DNA of 64,000 bases, taken from positions 496,001 through 560,000 of the forward strand of contig JAFKAC010000008.1 in NCBI GenBank assembly GCA_025766275.1, read 5' to 3'. The translations under genes were made by a program, and so were the position numbers. Shown here piece by piece: positions 1 through 12,290 of the stretch; within the stretch, counting starts at the first letter, position 1, and each line of letters starts with the position of its first letter. The notes beneath the pieces are model-generated. The model did not search any database. It was not told the origin of the DNA and saw only the letters and a list, made by a program, of their open reading frames with translations. This DNA is from Lactarius indigo. Taxonomy: Eukaryota; Basidiomycota; Agaricomycetes; Russulales; Russulaceae.

Positions 1-299
1 AATCGCGACCGTTGCCGTGATCGCTCGTCGGAGGTCACAGTTGCTCGCTCGCTCACTGGCTCGTTCACTCCCCTCGCTTCTCCTCCTCCCCCTTCCATCG
101 ACCACCCAACCTGCATCTCCCTTTCTCTCGTCGTTAGTCTCCATTAATTGCGCGTTGGTCAATCGAAGCAGCGAGTCAAGCCAAGCTGGCCGGGCTGACT
201 CTTCTAAAATAGTTCATCTGACTTCTGGTAGGCCCTCCCCCATATTTTTGACACCCGCTCTCCTGACCTCTCTGCAGTGTTAGCGGACTCTTTGCAATC
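1..299 (+). promoter_or_regulatory. Upstream/5' leader region of the RhoGAP gene
   Basis: This stretch is pyrimidine-rich (CTCC and CTTC runs at 60-130 and 230-280) and leads into the ATG at 300. An 88-residue frame here has a low-complexity Ser/Leu composition and no family features, so I read it as leader or promoter. No clear TATA box is visible. Confidence 0.4.
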
Positions 300-3200
300 A
301 TGAATGGTGCATCAGCCACCCCACCGCGACGTCATAATGATTTACCAACTTCCTTTGCCACTCGCCCCCTTGCGTCCTCCTCCACGATGGCTTCGTCTCA
401 GACAAGCCAGCAAATTTCGCTTGAAGCCATGCTTTCTACCCATGCAGGAGCGGAGAATCCTGCTTTGAATGCACTCGAGCAAAGTGTCTCCGAACGTAAC
501 CTCCTCTCATCCCAGAATAATCAGCTCTGGAAACTTATCGAGAAGTCGCGCGGGCTTTACACCGAGTCCCAAAAAAATTTGGAGAGAGTCAGAACGGAGA
601 GAGATGCCTACAAAGCGAAGCTTCTAACGCTTGGGGAGAATCCAGACACTGTTGCACGCGGTTACAAAGAGAGAGAGAAGCAATTGAAGCCATCCTCTTC
701 TAGCAATGGCATGCGCCAGGGTTCCGACAAACTCTCTTCCCAAGGTTCAGGTTCTGCTCGACCCACTCGTCATCAATCAGCTGACACAGGTACGTGGCCG
801 TGTCGTGTTAACCTGCCGTGGTTTACTAAGTTCTCAATGGTTAGGTTTGGATGCAGATGCAGACTCTCACACACTCACACCCCAGTGGCAGCCAACCTCC
901 CGAGCTCCTCCGATCGTAACGGTATCGCACTCCTCGCTCGATGCCCTTGATGTTCCGATCATACCGCCAGTGCCATCGACGAAGCCACTCAACGTATCCA
1001 AGGTCGATGATCGCCCTGGCACTGACTGGGGTTCTTCTCCCGCCAGCCAAGCTACCTCACCATCCGCCCACTTTCCTTCCAATAGTGTATTGGCGTCTCC
1101 ATCCACCGCTCCGTCGCTAGAGACGGCGGCGTCATCTAGCCAGTCTGGCATTTCGCTTCTTACACGGCCGCAAGCAGCTAGTCGCGAGTCAAGAATTACC
1201 ATTCCGGACGAGGCAAAGCAGTATATATCTTCGGTGATGGATTCGCCAGCGAATAGTCATCAGGTCCTGGAGCACGATCGAAGCCATAGTCGGGGACAGT
1301 CTCCAGCCCATTCTAGTGCTCATAATGTACCCGATTCCCGAGATTCTGCCACTGATAAGTCATCTACTCGTAGAGATTTGTCTGATGGAGAGTTCCTGGA
1401 TTTGGACGACTCGGACAGCCTTTATGATTCCGCAGCCGACCACAGCCTGACGTCACCAAGTCAAGATAGCAGGAGCCCAGACGACCTTCGGCAGCCACGT
1501 GTCGCGGTGCTACCCCCTGCCGCTGATGACTTTCCCCTCCCACCTGGCATGGCAAATGCTAGTAACGGTGACTTAGGGACACCCCAGGCCATTCCCGCGA
1601 TTCAGCGAACCCGCAAGCTTGACGGACCAGATTCCCCCACCACTCCGACGCCTGTTGCTTACGGTTCACGCTCGTCGGTCATGTCAGTATATCAAAGCCT
1701 TATCCCCGAGCAGGACTCCCAAGTGCAATTTCGTGCCCTTCCCCTTCTTCCTCACGACCTTCCCTATACACGTGTTACAGTAACAAACTCCTCCATACGG
1801 CCAAACGACCGCGGCAAGGATGTGCTCTCCTTTGTAGTTATGGTGGATCCTGGGAACCAAAAGGAGCCCTACTTGATTGAAAAGCTCTACAGTGATGTCC
1901 TCGGACTCGATCAGCGCATCCGTGCTCGTTACGGCAAGAGTATTCACAAGAAAATCCCTCATCTACCAGACGGCAAACTGTGGAGGGATCATGCACCATC
2001 GAGAGTCGACCAGCGCAAAGTATGTCTCTATTCTTCGCATGTGCGAAAGCACTAAACGTAGTTTTCTAGGCTGTACTCGAGCAATATGTTCAAGCGCTCA
2101 TCGGCCTTCCCGTCAAGAACAATGATGAGATTATCGCATTCTTGACTTCGGACGTCATCAAGGAAACAAACAAACCTGTGGCTCGCGATGGTTACAAGGA
2201 AGGATACCTGACAAAACGCGGAAAGAACTTTGGTGGCTGGAAAACGAGGTTTTTTGTTCTCCAAGGCCCGCAGCTGGAGTACTACGAAAGTGTACGTGAT
2301 CGAATTCGCAAGCGATGCGCGGTGACGTTGACCAAACTTCTCCCACAGCGTGGGGGTCAACACCTCGGAACTATTGCCATCACCGGTGCGCAGATTGGTC
2401 GCCAGCACCGGCCAGCAGATAGACGCGAATCCGAGGAGGAAGGGGAGTACCGGCACGCTTTCTTGATAATCGAGCCTAAGAAGACCACCGGAGGATCGCA
2501 TCGACACGTTTTGTGTGCTGAGAGTGACAGTGAGCGCGACAGCTGGGTCGAAATCCTCGTGCGCTATGTTTCCGGCGCGTACGACGAACATGCTTCACCG
2601 CAGGCAGGCCTCTATGTCAACACATCTACAGCTTCAACGCCCTCTAACCAGCCTCGGTCGAGCACTAGTTCAACAGCGCCAGTCGAACTCTCATCGCCTT
2701 ATCGCGATCGCCGACATGGGCAACGAGCTATGTCAAAGGACGACATCAATGTTAGTGCTGCTGTTCCCTTGTCGCAACTCCCGCCCGATCCGTCAAACGC
2801 GAAGCTGTTCCAACCTGCGCCCCAATACGAAGAAGGCCCAAGCAATTTCTCCATCCCCCCCGGGTCTGAACAGCCGACTCCTGTGTTCACGGACGCACAG
2901 ACCGCAAAGCGCCTTCTGGAAAAAGGACAGTCATCGGGTACTTCGAGTACTGAGCCGCCTTTGTCTAGTTCGCTTCCTACAACATCTCCTTTGGACACCG
3001 TGGGCGGTGAGTTCGCACCGTCAATCGGACCGCGAGCCAATTCCGAATTGGGGCACTATCCGGATCTAGTTGATCCTCGAGGCAACCACGGTGGCCGTAA
3101 CCCTCAGCCCTCGCCAGAACACCCACGCCAGCGCCAAGGTCGCCGTACCTCTCTCCACCCCACATCGGAATCCGCACTTTCATCTGAGAGCCCCTCTCCA

Positions 3201-4800
3201 GGTGATCGCTCAGCTTCACCGGACGGCGTCAATCAAAGTGCACCTCGAGCAGAAATGCCTGCAAAGGTGAAAATATCGGGTCCGATGAACGGCACGCCAA
3301 TTCCCCCTGGACATAAATTTGGTGCCAAGGAGCCTGTCGTGGAGGCGGTGCAAAGCGACCGCAGAGACAAAGTCAAGTCGCGTATGTTTCAATGGGGCTG
3401 GAGGCAGCAAGGAGGTGAGTAAAAATTGTATCCGGACTAACCAATTGTAGTTCTTAACGTACCCATTTGATCGCTACGCCCAGAGAAACCAATTACGCCT
3501 GCACACGTCCACCGCGCGGTGTTTGGCGTAACGCTGGAGGAGTCCCTTGAGGTTGCCGAAATCGCTGGTCTTCCGGCAATCGTCTTTCGCTGTATCCAGT
3601 ATTTGGAGAAAATGAAGGCTGACCAAGAGGAAGGCATCTATCGGCTCAGTGGGAGCTCTGCGGTCATAAAGAACCTGAAGGATAAGTTTAATACTGGTAC
3701 GTTCTATTTCGTGGCCACTTTTCCCCAAAAAACATTGACTGACCCCGTGACAAGAGGGGGACGTGGACCTACTTCGCACGGACGAATACTGGGATCCCCA
3801 CGCCGTAGCGGGCTTGCTCAAGAGTTTTTTCCGGGAACTGCCGTCGAGTATCTTGACGCGTGATCTCCATATGCGGTTCCTCTCCGTCATGGGTACGTGC
3901 CAGATAGACCATATCCGCGAATCTGTGCCAGTTTTTTGTAGCCTAATATCGTCATTGTTCATTCAGACTTGGTTGATCCCCAAGAACGAATCACCGAGCT
4001 ATCGCACCTCATCGCGATTCTACCCGTCGCGAATTACAGTCTTCTCCGCGCGTTAACGGCCCACCTTATCTCTATTGTTCAGAATGCGAACATCAACAAG
4101 ATGACGATGCGCAACGTGGGGATCGTGTTCAGCCCGACCCTCGGAATTCCTGCTGGAGTCTTTAGTCTTATGCTGGCAGAGTTTAACCGTGTGTTCAATG
4201 TCGACGATGACGCAAGCCAGGCCGAGAACGCGGTCGACGAGAAAGGTGACGTGGTGTCTCGACCCGACGAAAGCGACGAGGGGGAAATCAGTCATCGAAA
4301 CAGTAAACATTACCTGGACGCCACTACCGACCAGTTACTTGGGCTCTCAGGGCGTAAGCTAACGGGTGCGCAATCCTCCTGAGCATCGTTGTTTGATGAG
4401 TACATTGACGCGATTATTTCTGTTTGTGTTGCGGATAGACCCGGATGAAGAGGGACAGTCCGATGATGCGGAGGAACTATCGATGAACACGGAAAGTGGC
4501 GCGGATACGACAGACCAGGACATGATGGTGGAGTCTTCTGGAGGCAATCAATCAAGTTCGAGTTCTCAACCGGCCCAACCGTTGGCGGAAGTTACACCGT
4601 CGTCTCGGTCTCGCGTTTCCAATGTTGCTGCAGCGCGGGGACTTGGTATCCGCGTAACGAGTTCAGATGGACCGCGACACGGCCTAACTGCTGGACTTCC
4701 CGCTTCACCTCGACCCATGGCACGATCCCCGAAAACCGCGGTACATCCGCAAGATGTTGCGACATCTGGCTCCTTGGCTCCACCGCAACAGCAGCGATGA
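300..4800 (+). CDS. BEM3: Bem3-type Rho GTPase-activating protein (PX-PH-RhoGAP)
   Basis: Predicted GTPase-activating protein for Cdc42/Rho GTPases, acting at sites of polarised growth through phosphoinositide binding. Eight exons (300-789, 845-2019, 2070-2291, 2349-3414, 3484-3696, 3755-3892, 3967-4365, 4439-4800) join in frame to 1354 residues; yeast Bem3 is of similar size. Seen in order: a short N-terminal coiled coil (about 50-115), a long Ser/Pro-rich region, a PX domain (about 470-585), a PH domain starting GYLTKRGKNFGGWKTRFF (about 595-705), a second disordered region, and RhoGAP (about 990-1180) with the arginine-finger motif EEGIYRLSG and the helix motif NVGIVFSPTLG. The tail is Ser/Pro-rich. 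The 57-nt intron at 2292-2348 is a multiple of three and has no stop, so a naive reading would keep it inside the PH domain. The start is the first ATG in frame. Confidence 0.93.
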
Positions 4801-5167
4801 ACGCATCCAACACCCTTCATCCGGAGCATGCCCTCCGTGTCCTGTTCTGTGATGACGTTATATGGCCCCGCTGCGCCCATCGGATGTCTGGGTTTACGGC
4901 GCAGACTCGATTGCACCTCATTGAGAGTGCACGAACGGTTCCTTTTTTTCTTCTATTTCAGGGCGGCGTGTATCAATCACCGGAGTCAAATTTACCCCCG
5001 CATGATGTTTCAATAATTATTATTTTACCCATTTATACCATTGCATTGACAATATCATATCCTGACCGTCTGCGTTGAGAGCGTGAGAAAATTATTCGAC
5101 CCTCCACTCCACTGGTAAGCCGCGCGCTCGCGACACGACACCCTTGTAAATCAACATCCGTGGGCTC
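4801..5167. other. Intergenic, RhoGAP to SHR3
   Basis: 367 bp holding the RhoGAP 3' end and the SHR3 promoter. An AT-rich part (about 5010-5060) may carry poly(A) signals. I see no gene here. Confidence 0.5.
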
Positions 5168-5987
5168 ATGGGTTTCCGACAGGGCGTCCTGCTTGCCACA
5201 ACATGTTTTCTCTTCGGTAAGCAACGGTCGACATCCTTTGATTATCAGACTCCACTGATCATTGCGCCAGGCGTGTTGCTGGCGTGTTTTGCTATTGACT
5301 ATCGCGTGTTGTTTTCGACGCTAACGGAGGAGACCGTGGAGGATGCTTTCCAATATTATAGGACGTTTTACAATGCGCCTCCCGGGATAAAGGTACGCAA
5401 CGTTGCACCCGAGGGGCATCACTAGGCTGAATTCGGGACGCTAATGTGTGTGAACAGGCGCTGCTTCACGCACTCATGGGCATCGGAGTTGTTGTGATCG
5501 TCGCCAAAATACACCGTTGGGACGAGAGTGCGATGTTCTTTGATGGGGGTTCGCTAGGTGAGTTCCATCCCATCCCGTCCTGTCCCCACTCCGGCTTTCT
5601 CTCCTTTTGGGGCTGGTGGTATGTTTTTTTGTTGGTGAGTAGGCTGAACACCGGCGATAACAGCGGCGTTTGTTTTTGCTATCGCAATGTACATCACGGT
5701 GACAATACCTGCTATTCAAACGGTTGTGATACCGGTGGAAGGGGTGGACACGCGTGATGACCAGATCGAGGCGTTGCGTGTACTTTCCGCCGGAAACACG
5801 TTGATCATGGTGCTTCTTGGTGGGATATTGGTATTGCAGGTACGTTCACCGCATGTTGATTAGAGACCGATCCTAAGCAGATTTTTGGTCACGCGGACAG
5901 GGTGGACAGGAATGGGCCCGGAGATTGGAAGCGAAAGAACTGGCAAAGATTGCGGCGGAGGAAGCGAAAGAGAAGAAAGACCTCTAA
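5168..5987 (+). CDS. SHR3: SHR3-type ER packaging chaperone for amino-acid permeases
   Basis: Family role: an ER membrane chaperone that lets amino-acid permeases fold and leave the ER in COPII vesicles. Five exons (5168-5216, 5271-5392, 5458-5557, 5664-5839, 5901-5987) give 177 residues. Visible features are the start MGFRQGVLLATTCFLFG, four hydrophobic spans (near residues 5-25, 60-75, 90-110 and 135-150), and a charged Lys/Glu-rich cytosolic tail ending KEKKDL, as in the family. The first intron (5217-5270) contains no stop, so read-through would insert a foreign segment into the first membrane span; splicing restores the usual continuity. The stop lies only 34 bp before the next start codon on the same strand. 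Confidence 0.88.
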
Positions 5988-6021
5988 ATTGATTTTACAT
6001 AATCTAGAACTACTCCTATCC

Positions 6022-8415
6022 ATGTCCCCCCTTGCTCTCGTGAGATTGCTAAACTGGTGTGCGGACAACGGCATTCACATTCACCCTAACGTTCGTGTCC
6101 TTCACGAAAAGAAGAACGGTATCTGCGTTCGCACTGCAAATTGTTCCACTACCCCCGAACAGTCTCGTAAGCTTCTCTTTCACACAATTACCAAGCGTGA
6201 TAACTCCCTTCCCCGCTTTCTAACGACCACCGTCGTGCCTCTTCTGTTAGTTGTCGTAATTCCGAAGTCCGCCGTTCTCTCCACCCGCTCGTGTCTGTTG
6301 GCCGCCGATGTTCCTCACTTTCCTTGTGGTCACGACGCCACCCTTGCGCTTGCCCTGGCATTGTATTCCGAGCAGTGCGTCTATCTCTTCATCCCGTGTT
6401 CTAGGTGCCCATTCCATCTGCGCCCATAGACTACTAGCCTCGCGGTCTCGATGGGCCGGGTACATACAGTCCCTCCCGACTGAACAAAATTGGGATGGGA
6501 TTGCACTCTTTTGGGGTCTCACGTCGTCTCGCAACACAAGCGACGTGCACCGAACTGAATCAGACAGTCTAGACTTCGATAGCGACGCCGCCGAGGCAAA
6601 ACGGTGGCTGAATGGTACAGAAGCCCAGGCGCACTTTTTCCTTCCGGGTCAGCCCAGGACGCCGCTTCTTGTACGTCCTTCAACTGTTCGAGCCACAGGG
6701 GATGATCCAATGACTAACGCATTGCTGTCTCCCTTTGCGTTGCTACAGAGCGAAATCTTAGGCTTCTACTCCTCAGTGGCGGCACCGCTCCTCAAAACTG
6801 CAGGGTTCTCTCCATCTGAGAGCGGGTTTCAGCATGCCTACGCGCTCGTGAGCTCTCGTGCATTCATGGTTGACGCATATCACGGCCTCGCCATGGTGCC
6901 AATTGCTGATGCGTGAGTAATGGCCGCCGTCAGCGTCTATACTAATTGATTCTGGACCCGCCTTTTTTCCTCTCTCTTGACGTTGACAGCTTTAATCATT
7001 CACAAGACCATACGGTCCACTTGGAGGTTCGTATCTGCCGACGGTTCGGCACTCGGTCTCGTACGCGCGTCAGGGGCTAATCTCTTCGCTCGCTTTCGTA
7101 AATCACAGAGCGATTACGATGTGTGTACGTTCTGCGGCTCTCTTTCGGAGTGTCCTCACGACACGGAAAATCGCGAGGACATGGCTGTGCCAGCGTCCCG
7201 AGCCGACGCGGCAGATCCCGAGAACACTTGCGAGATGGTCGCGAATGCCCCTGCCGCCCCGGGTGAAGAAATATTCAATACATACGGCGCATCACTCAGC
7301 AACGCGGAGCTACTCATGCGCTACGGATTTATGCTCGACGCCAATGACAACGACGTCCTTACGTGGACGACCAAAGAGATATGGGACGCGGCAGGTGCCG
7401 CGCTAAGCGATCCCCATCTGTGCCGCTGGGAAGACGATATCGGGTATGGCGTCTGCATGGAAATCCTGCGCGACTGGCTGTACGACCGGGGATGGGCAGA
7501 CTCCGAGCTGGTGGTTGACACCGAACTAGAAGATAATAGAAACGCTTTTTACATGACCGCTGATGGGATAATCTCGCACAAGCTGTGGGTTGGGATCGCG
7601 CTTGCCTCTCTGCAGCGACAGGGCGGCGTGAAAGTGGAGGTCATACAGATGCGTCAGCTCTTGTCGAACCTGGCTCGGGTGCAAATCCAGCTGGAGCAAG
7701 GGCAGGCGACTGCGGATGGTGATGATGACGATAGTGATGTATACGATGTGCGTGATTATGCTGCACCTGATGGCGCCTGCCTGCACATCATCACCATTTG
7801 GGCTGACAATGGGATAATTAAAATTATGCAACATTCATTCGCAATGCCATCTGGGTTGGTGCTGCCGCCCAAAATCGTTTGGTTTCTGGGAAACGCGTGT
7901 TGCGCCTGCCTCCGGTGATGCGGACACGTATGCAGGTGTTGGACAGGCTAATTCGCACGATCGGGGAATTGTGCACGCGGAGGTTGGATCGGATTTCCCT
8001 TGTGGACGTACAACAGCAGGACAACCACGGTCGGGGTCTTGGCGTGCATAGTGCCATGGTGGGCAAGTACATTGATGTGAGTGTCCTTTTGTTTGCCCGA
8101 ATCGGTCGTATTAGCGACGAGAGTTCGGCCTCCGTGCGTGAGGACCTGTCTGTTACGCTTCCAGAGGAGAAGACAGCATTGTTCGGCTGTAGCGGGTATA
8201 GTGTGACACACGTGGAATCGGTCTGGTAGGGTGGTGAACCGGTGAAGGAGGGTGCTCTGTCTCTCATTGTTCTCAACCGTATTTGGCAGGGCCTCGGGAC
8301 GGCACAACAGAAGACGCGGCTGGCAGTTACGTTAGCGTTGGGAGAAATATCGATAGTGGAAAGCTGTATGGCAAGCTGGAATGAGTTGGCAGCAATGGCG
8401 CGGGCGCGAGGATGA
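6022..8415 (+). CDS. SET-domain lysine methyltransferase, SETD6/Rkm4-like
   Basis: Predicted protein lysine N-methyltransferase of the split SET / Rubisco-LSMT-like class, whose members modify ribosomal proteins or nuclear factors. Visible: an N-terminal SET start (WCADNGIHIHPNVRV), a SRWAGYIQSLP segment, the iSET region, the signature ADAFNHS split by an intron near 6913-6989, and NTYGASLSNAELLMRYGF near the end of SET. A C-terminal substrate-binding-like helical part follows. N-terminal introns are clear. Near the 3' end the model needs a 188-nt intron (7748-7935) and a 153-nt intron (8077-8229), both longer than usual here but phase-consistent; the exact C-terminus is therefore less certain. 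Without the first of them the reading frame would stop at 7918. Confidence 0.8.
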
Positions 8416-9061
8416 TTAAGTGCAGTTGTATTTTTACGTTCTTGGCCATCGAGACAAGTGATTGCACTAGTAGGAGGAGTAGCGCTGCGTAGCCCAGAAC
8501 TAGAACCTACAAAGAGGGAAATGGTCCCGGGTATCTGGTGGTTGGTCCGTGGTCCGGTGGACCTGGTATGTTTAAAAGAAGCAAGGCGAAGGGTGATGAA
8601 GCGGCGGGTACAAATCGAGTTCCGCCGAGAACCAGGCTGGTCGAGGCAGAGGAAGCAACTAGACACCAGCTGGACCATGAGAGGAAAGAAAAGGAAGAAT
8701 TGTATTATTCATGAAGTCGAGCACAAGAGCGGGAGGATATCCTCGGATTTGGGGAGAGGAAGGGAAGAGGCTTCACTGGCAGCAGTGTGTGTGAGAGCAA
8801 TCTGTGGTAGATCTCGATGGGCAGGGTCTTGGACCTAAACGAGGTTAGAAGGACGAGGCCGATCTCGATGGCCAAGGTTTGATCTGAGATTTATTATTCG
8901 GGGGTCGGACCCCTGACACACGTCCACTGCATTTTCAGTCGACTTGTATTTTTAATATAAGGCCAACCTGGCACCTCGCATGCCTCTCGTCCTCGACACC
9001 CTCCAACTCACCCTCCCTTGATTGACATCTCTTCCCTTCTCTTCCATCTCACTCTCTTCAA
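8416..9061. other. Intergenic, SET gene to Ecl1-type gene
   Basis: 646 bp. Open frames here (for example 8458-8838) are Arg/Lys/Glu-rich without family features. A TATA-like TTTTTAATATAAGG lies near 8948-8962, about 100 bp before the next ATG, and is a plausible core promoter. Confidence 0.45.
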
Positions 9062-9995
9062 ATGGACACTCAGTGGTGTTTGACTTGCAACCGTCACTTG
9101 GTATGCCTTTCCCGGCAGACTCCCCCTTGCAACACCCCTCGCTGATACTCTTGTCATTTAGGAGAGCTCAGATGGTGTCTATTGCTCCTCGGAATGCTAC
9201 AATGAGGACAACCCGTCCACGACACATTCCTCGATTTTGGACTTCCACGATGTATCCGCTATTTCACAGGCTGGCCCCTCGTCCAGTCTATGGCCCGCCA
9301 GCAATCATGAGGGCATCTTAGCTTGGGCAAGAAATGTATCGCCCGGCCTGCCCACCGATGAGCGCACGCCATCTCCCCGTCGCCCAGCATCCAAACCCAT
9401 TCTGTTAAACACCGGCATGTCCTCCCGGCCTCTCGCTCCCGCGCTTTCCGTTGCATCATCACCCGTGCTTGCCCAACCCTCTCACCCTATTCAGACCCCA
9501 CGTTCCTCCGAACGTCCACGTCCGTCCCTCTATCATCAATCAGCTGGTGACTTCAGCACCACCACTACATCGTTGGCAACGGACTCCGTCGCTACGCCCG
9601 TCTCTGGTGAGGACGAGCGTGTAGTTTCACACGCCAATGGCCCTCGCCCATCGCAGTCCTCGGTGATCGGTGCGATCGCGAAGCACGTCCGCACATGGGT
9701 TGGCAACACCTCATCCCGCCAAACACCTCCCCCGAAACGGTCTCCGCAGGATCCTGCTGTTGCTGGTGTGGACTCTGCCCCCTTCCCTCTCCCACGTTCG
9801 CGCGAAGCGCTTTCCCTTCACCTGGCCGACGATGTTGTCCTTCCAGAAAAGGGAGCCACGACGCAGGACGAGCCAGTCCTAGCTGGCTGGCTGGGGCGAC
9901 CGAAGCAGCCGACCAAACCACTCCAGTTACCGGCGCCCCGCGATCATCCAGCATTCCGCACACGGGGCCGCAAGACAGCGCGTGTTTATTGCTGA
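9062..9995 (+). CDS. Ecl1-family (life-span regulatory factor-like) zinc-binding protein
   Basis: Two exons (9062-9100 and 9162-9995) give 290 residues. Joining them creates an N-terminal C-x2-C-x11-C-x3-C cluster (CLTCNRHL then VYCSSEC), typical of the fungal Ecl1-type family linked in yeasts to chronological lifespan and stress or nutrient responses. The rest is Ser/Pro-rich and disordered, as in the family. The intron falls inside the cysteine cluster, so the motif is visible only after splicing. The actual biochemical role of the family is poorly known. A larger Cys4 zinc protein with a similar finger is the alternative. Confidence 0.72.
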
Positions 9996-11560
9996 GCGCT
10001 CCACATCCCCTCTTTTCTCGTTATAGACGTCTGCTTTTTTTTTTTTTTTTCTTCTCACTCTCCTGTGCATCGTGTTCTCGCAGTTGTCATGAAAATTCCC
10101 TCCCCTCATTCTCAGATTCCGTAGCTATCTTTCGCAGCAATATGGATGACATCTCCTTGCGGAAGGACAAGAAAAGAAAGAAAAAATCAAACCCGCAATT
10201 TTTTCAACGATTTTACCTCTTCCTTCTAAAAGCGTATACACCTCCTGGTGTCTTTGTCTTTGTTCGGCTTCCCCCACTCTCACTTGCATAAGTACTATGA
10301 TCTTCTCCATCACTCCGGCCTCGCATTCCTCCTCTCTACACAGTCCATCTCAGCGTATATACATAGCATCTCGCCTCTCCCTTCTTGATCTACCCACCAT
10401 AGCCATTCTACTCTGTCTTCCCACCCTCCCTCATTCCAACGCATGTGTGTACGATTACGTTATTTGTACTAATCTATTGCGCACGCCAGCGGGCACCATA
10501 TAGAGTTTTTTTTTTTTGTGCTCCCGTTATGCTGCGAGTGAGATCCCCGGAGTGGAGAAATCCACAGTACGTGAGAAGGAAGGACCCCACTCAGTGTGCC
10601 GAAGTAAGGGGAAGTGGGGAGTGCCATCATAGCTCAAGTGGGACACGACGGGTGAGCTCGCCAAGGTTCGTTTTGGTTGGAGGGTTGGTTGGAGGGCGAT
10701 AAGGCCATCCCTACCCTACGTTTACCTTTGCTTCCCTCCCCCCTTTCCTTTTCTCTTTCCCTTGCCCTGAAGGGGCATTTTCCCATAACCCGATGCCCTG
10801 GCGCGCGGTACATTCCAAATCCGTCGATAAGTGCCCATCTCACCCAACTTGCTTCCTTTCCCGCGCGAGTCAAAAAGAAGTTGTCCGCAAAGTGCTTGCT
10901 TTACACAATCCAGCCCCAGCTCCAAAGCCCCAGTCTCCACCCTTTCCCAACTTTGGCCTTTCGTCGCCAGTTTCTCCAGCCCCGTCGCCATCCACAGTAA
11001 ATCGGCGATCACGGCTTCTCTCCCTTCCTCCCTCCCCGCTCTCCCGTTTCCCCCCTATTCCTCTTTCCCTTCTGTGTGGCGCCTTGATCGCCCTCGCGAC
11101 CTTCCACTCCACTAGCTGAGGCCGTTTTCCCGCTTGCGCTATGGCGACCTATTCTTAGCTTTCTTTTTTTCTTTTCTTCCCAACCACAACAACATATTTG
11201 TATGGCGGGGTTTACTAACCAAGACCCCCGGGGCCACACATTTGTCCACCTCGGGCCCCGCCCCTCCCGTATGCATCATACACTGCTGCGGAATTGTGAT
11301 TCCGAGCAACCAAGTGGATGCATCCAGTGACGTCCATTGCCAATGGGAGGTTGAATTTGTCAAATTAAAATGTAAATGTAAATCTTTTTGATTGCTCGTT
11401 GAACTCGGTCCTGGAACCGGGACGACGACGACGACCATCATCATCAATCTAGTGCCTTGGCATATTCTAAATAACGAGTACAGTAACGCCCCTGCATAGC
11501 ATGTGTGAACCCCATCCACACAATCATTGTCTTTGGTCGGTCAAACCTAATACACCACAC

Positions 11561-11580
11561 GTCGTCGTCGTCGTCGTCGT
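11561..11580. repeat. GTC trinucleotide microsatellite
   Basis: Six to seven tandem GTC units. A shorter GAC run lies at about 11422-11437, so the two are in inverted orientation about 125 bp apart. Confidence 0.8.
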
Positions 11581-12249
11581 GAGGTGCACGTACGCCGTCT
11601 CCCACCAACCAAGCGCGCTTTATCTCCCCCGTTCCCCCCTCTCCATTGATTTACACTGTATTGTTGCGTTCCTGAAACCATTTTTCTATTTTCCCACAAA
11701 TAGAATTCGAATTTTCGAATTTTTAATACGTGATAGATACGTGGACATCTTTGGCTTTTGCGAGATACGATTGCACTCAACAATATGATAATAAACTAAA
11801 GCCGTGGCAACCGACGACCTGCACTGTTCCCCCACAACGACTTTAGTGGCGTCGATTTTTGCAGTATTGTATATGCGAACGCGTGATTCTTCTACGTGGA
11901 AGCCTCTCTCTGTCTTGGCGGCTCGGCGCACCAGTGGACGGTCCTTCTGACTGATGTTTCACTTTGCGAGGATGAATGAACGAAGAGTCTCTCCATACCA
12001 AAACTCCGAGGCATGGGCCCGACGCTAGCCCTTTTCCAGGTGCCCGCAAAGAGGGGGGGGCTGCGCAGAGCGCTGTTGCGCGCGTCTAGCGGCAGGACGG
12101 ACCATGGCAAGCATGCCAAAGGCGCGCATTATTGTATTCCGCCAACGCGCCGGCTCCCTCACCCACCTAATAAATCGAAATTGTCCACCAAGGTCTCTGG
12201 TGGACACGCGCCCTGTGGTACTGTAATGTACTGTACTACAGGAGGGTCC

Positions 12250-12290
12250 TTTTTTTTGTTTTTTTTTTTTTCTTTCTTTCTTTCTTTCTT
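12250..12290. repeat. Poly-T tract followed by CTTT microsatellite
   Basis: A T-rich tract is followed at 12271-12290 by about five CTTT units. It lies in the gene-free interval. Confidence 0.8.

Noticed and set aside
8458..8838. 126-residue frame after the SET gene
   Set aside because: Arg/Glu-rich with no recognisable motif; it lies after a sound stop for the SET gene.
10677..11119. Overlapping Ser/Pro-rich frames on both strands
   Set aside because: They come from C/T-rich DNA, overlap each other in several frames and show no domain.
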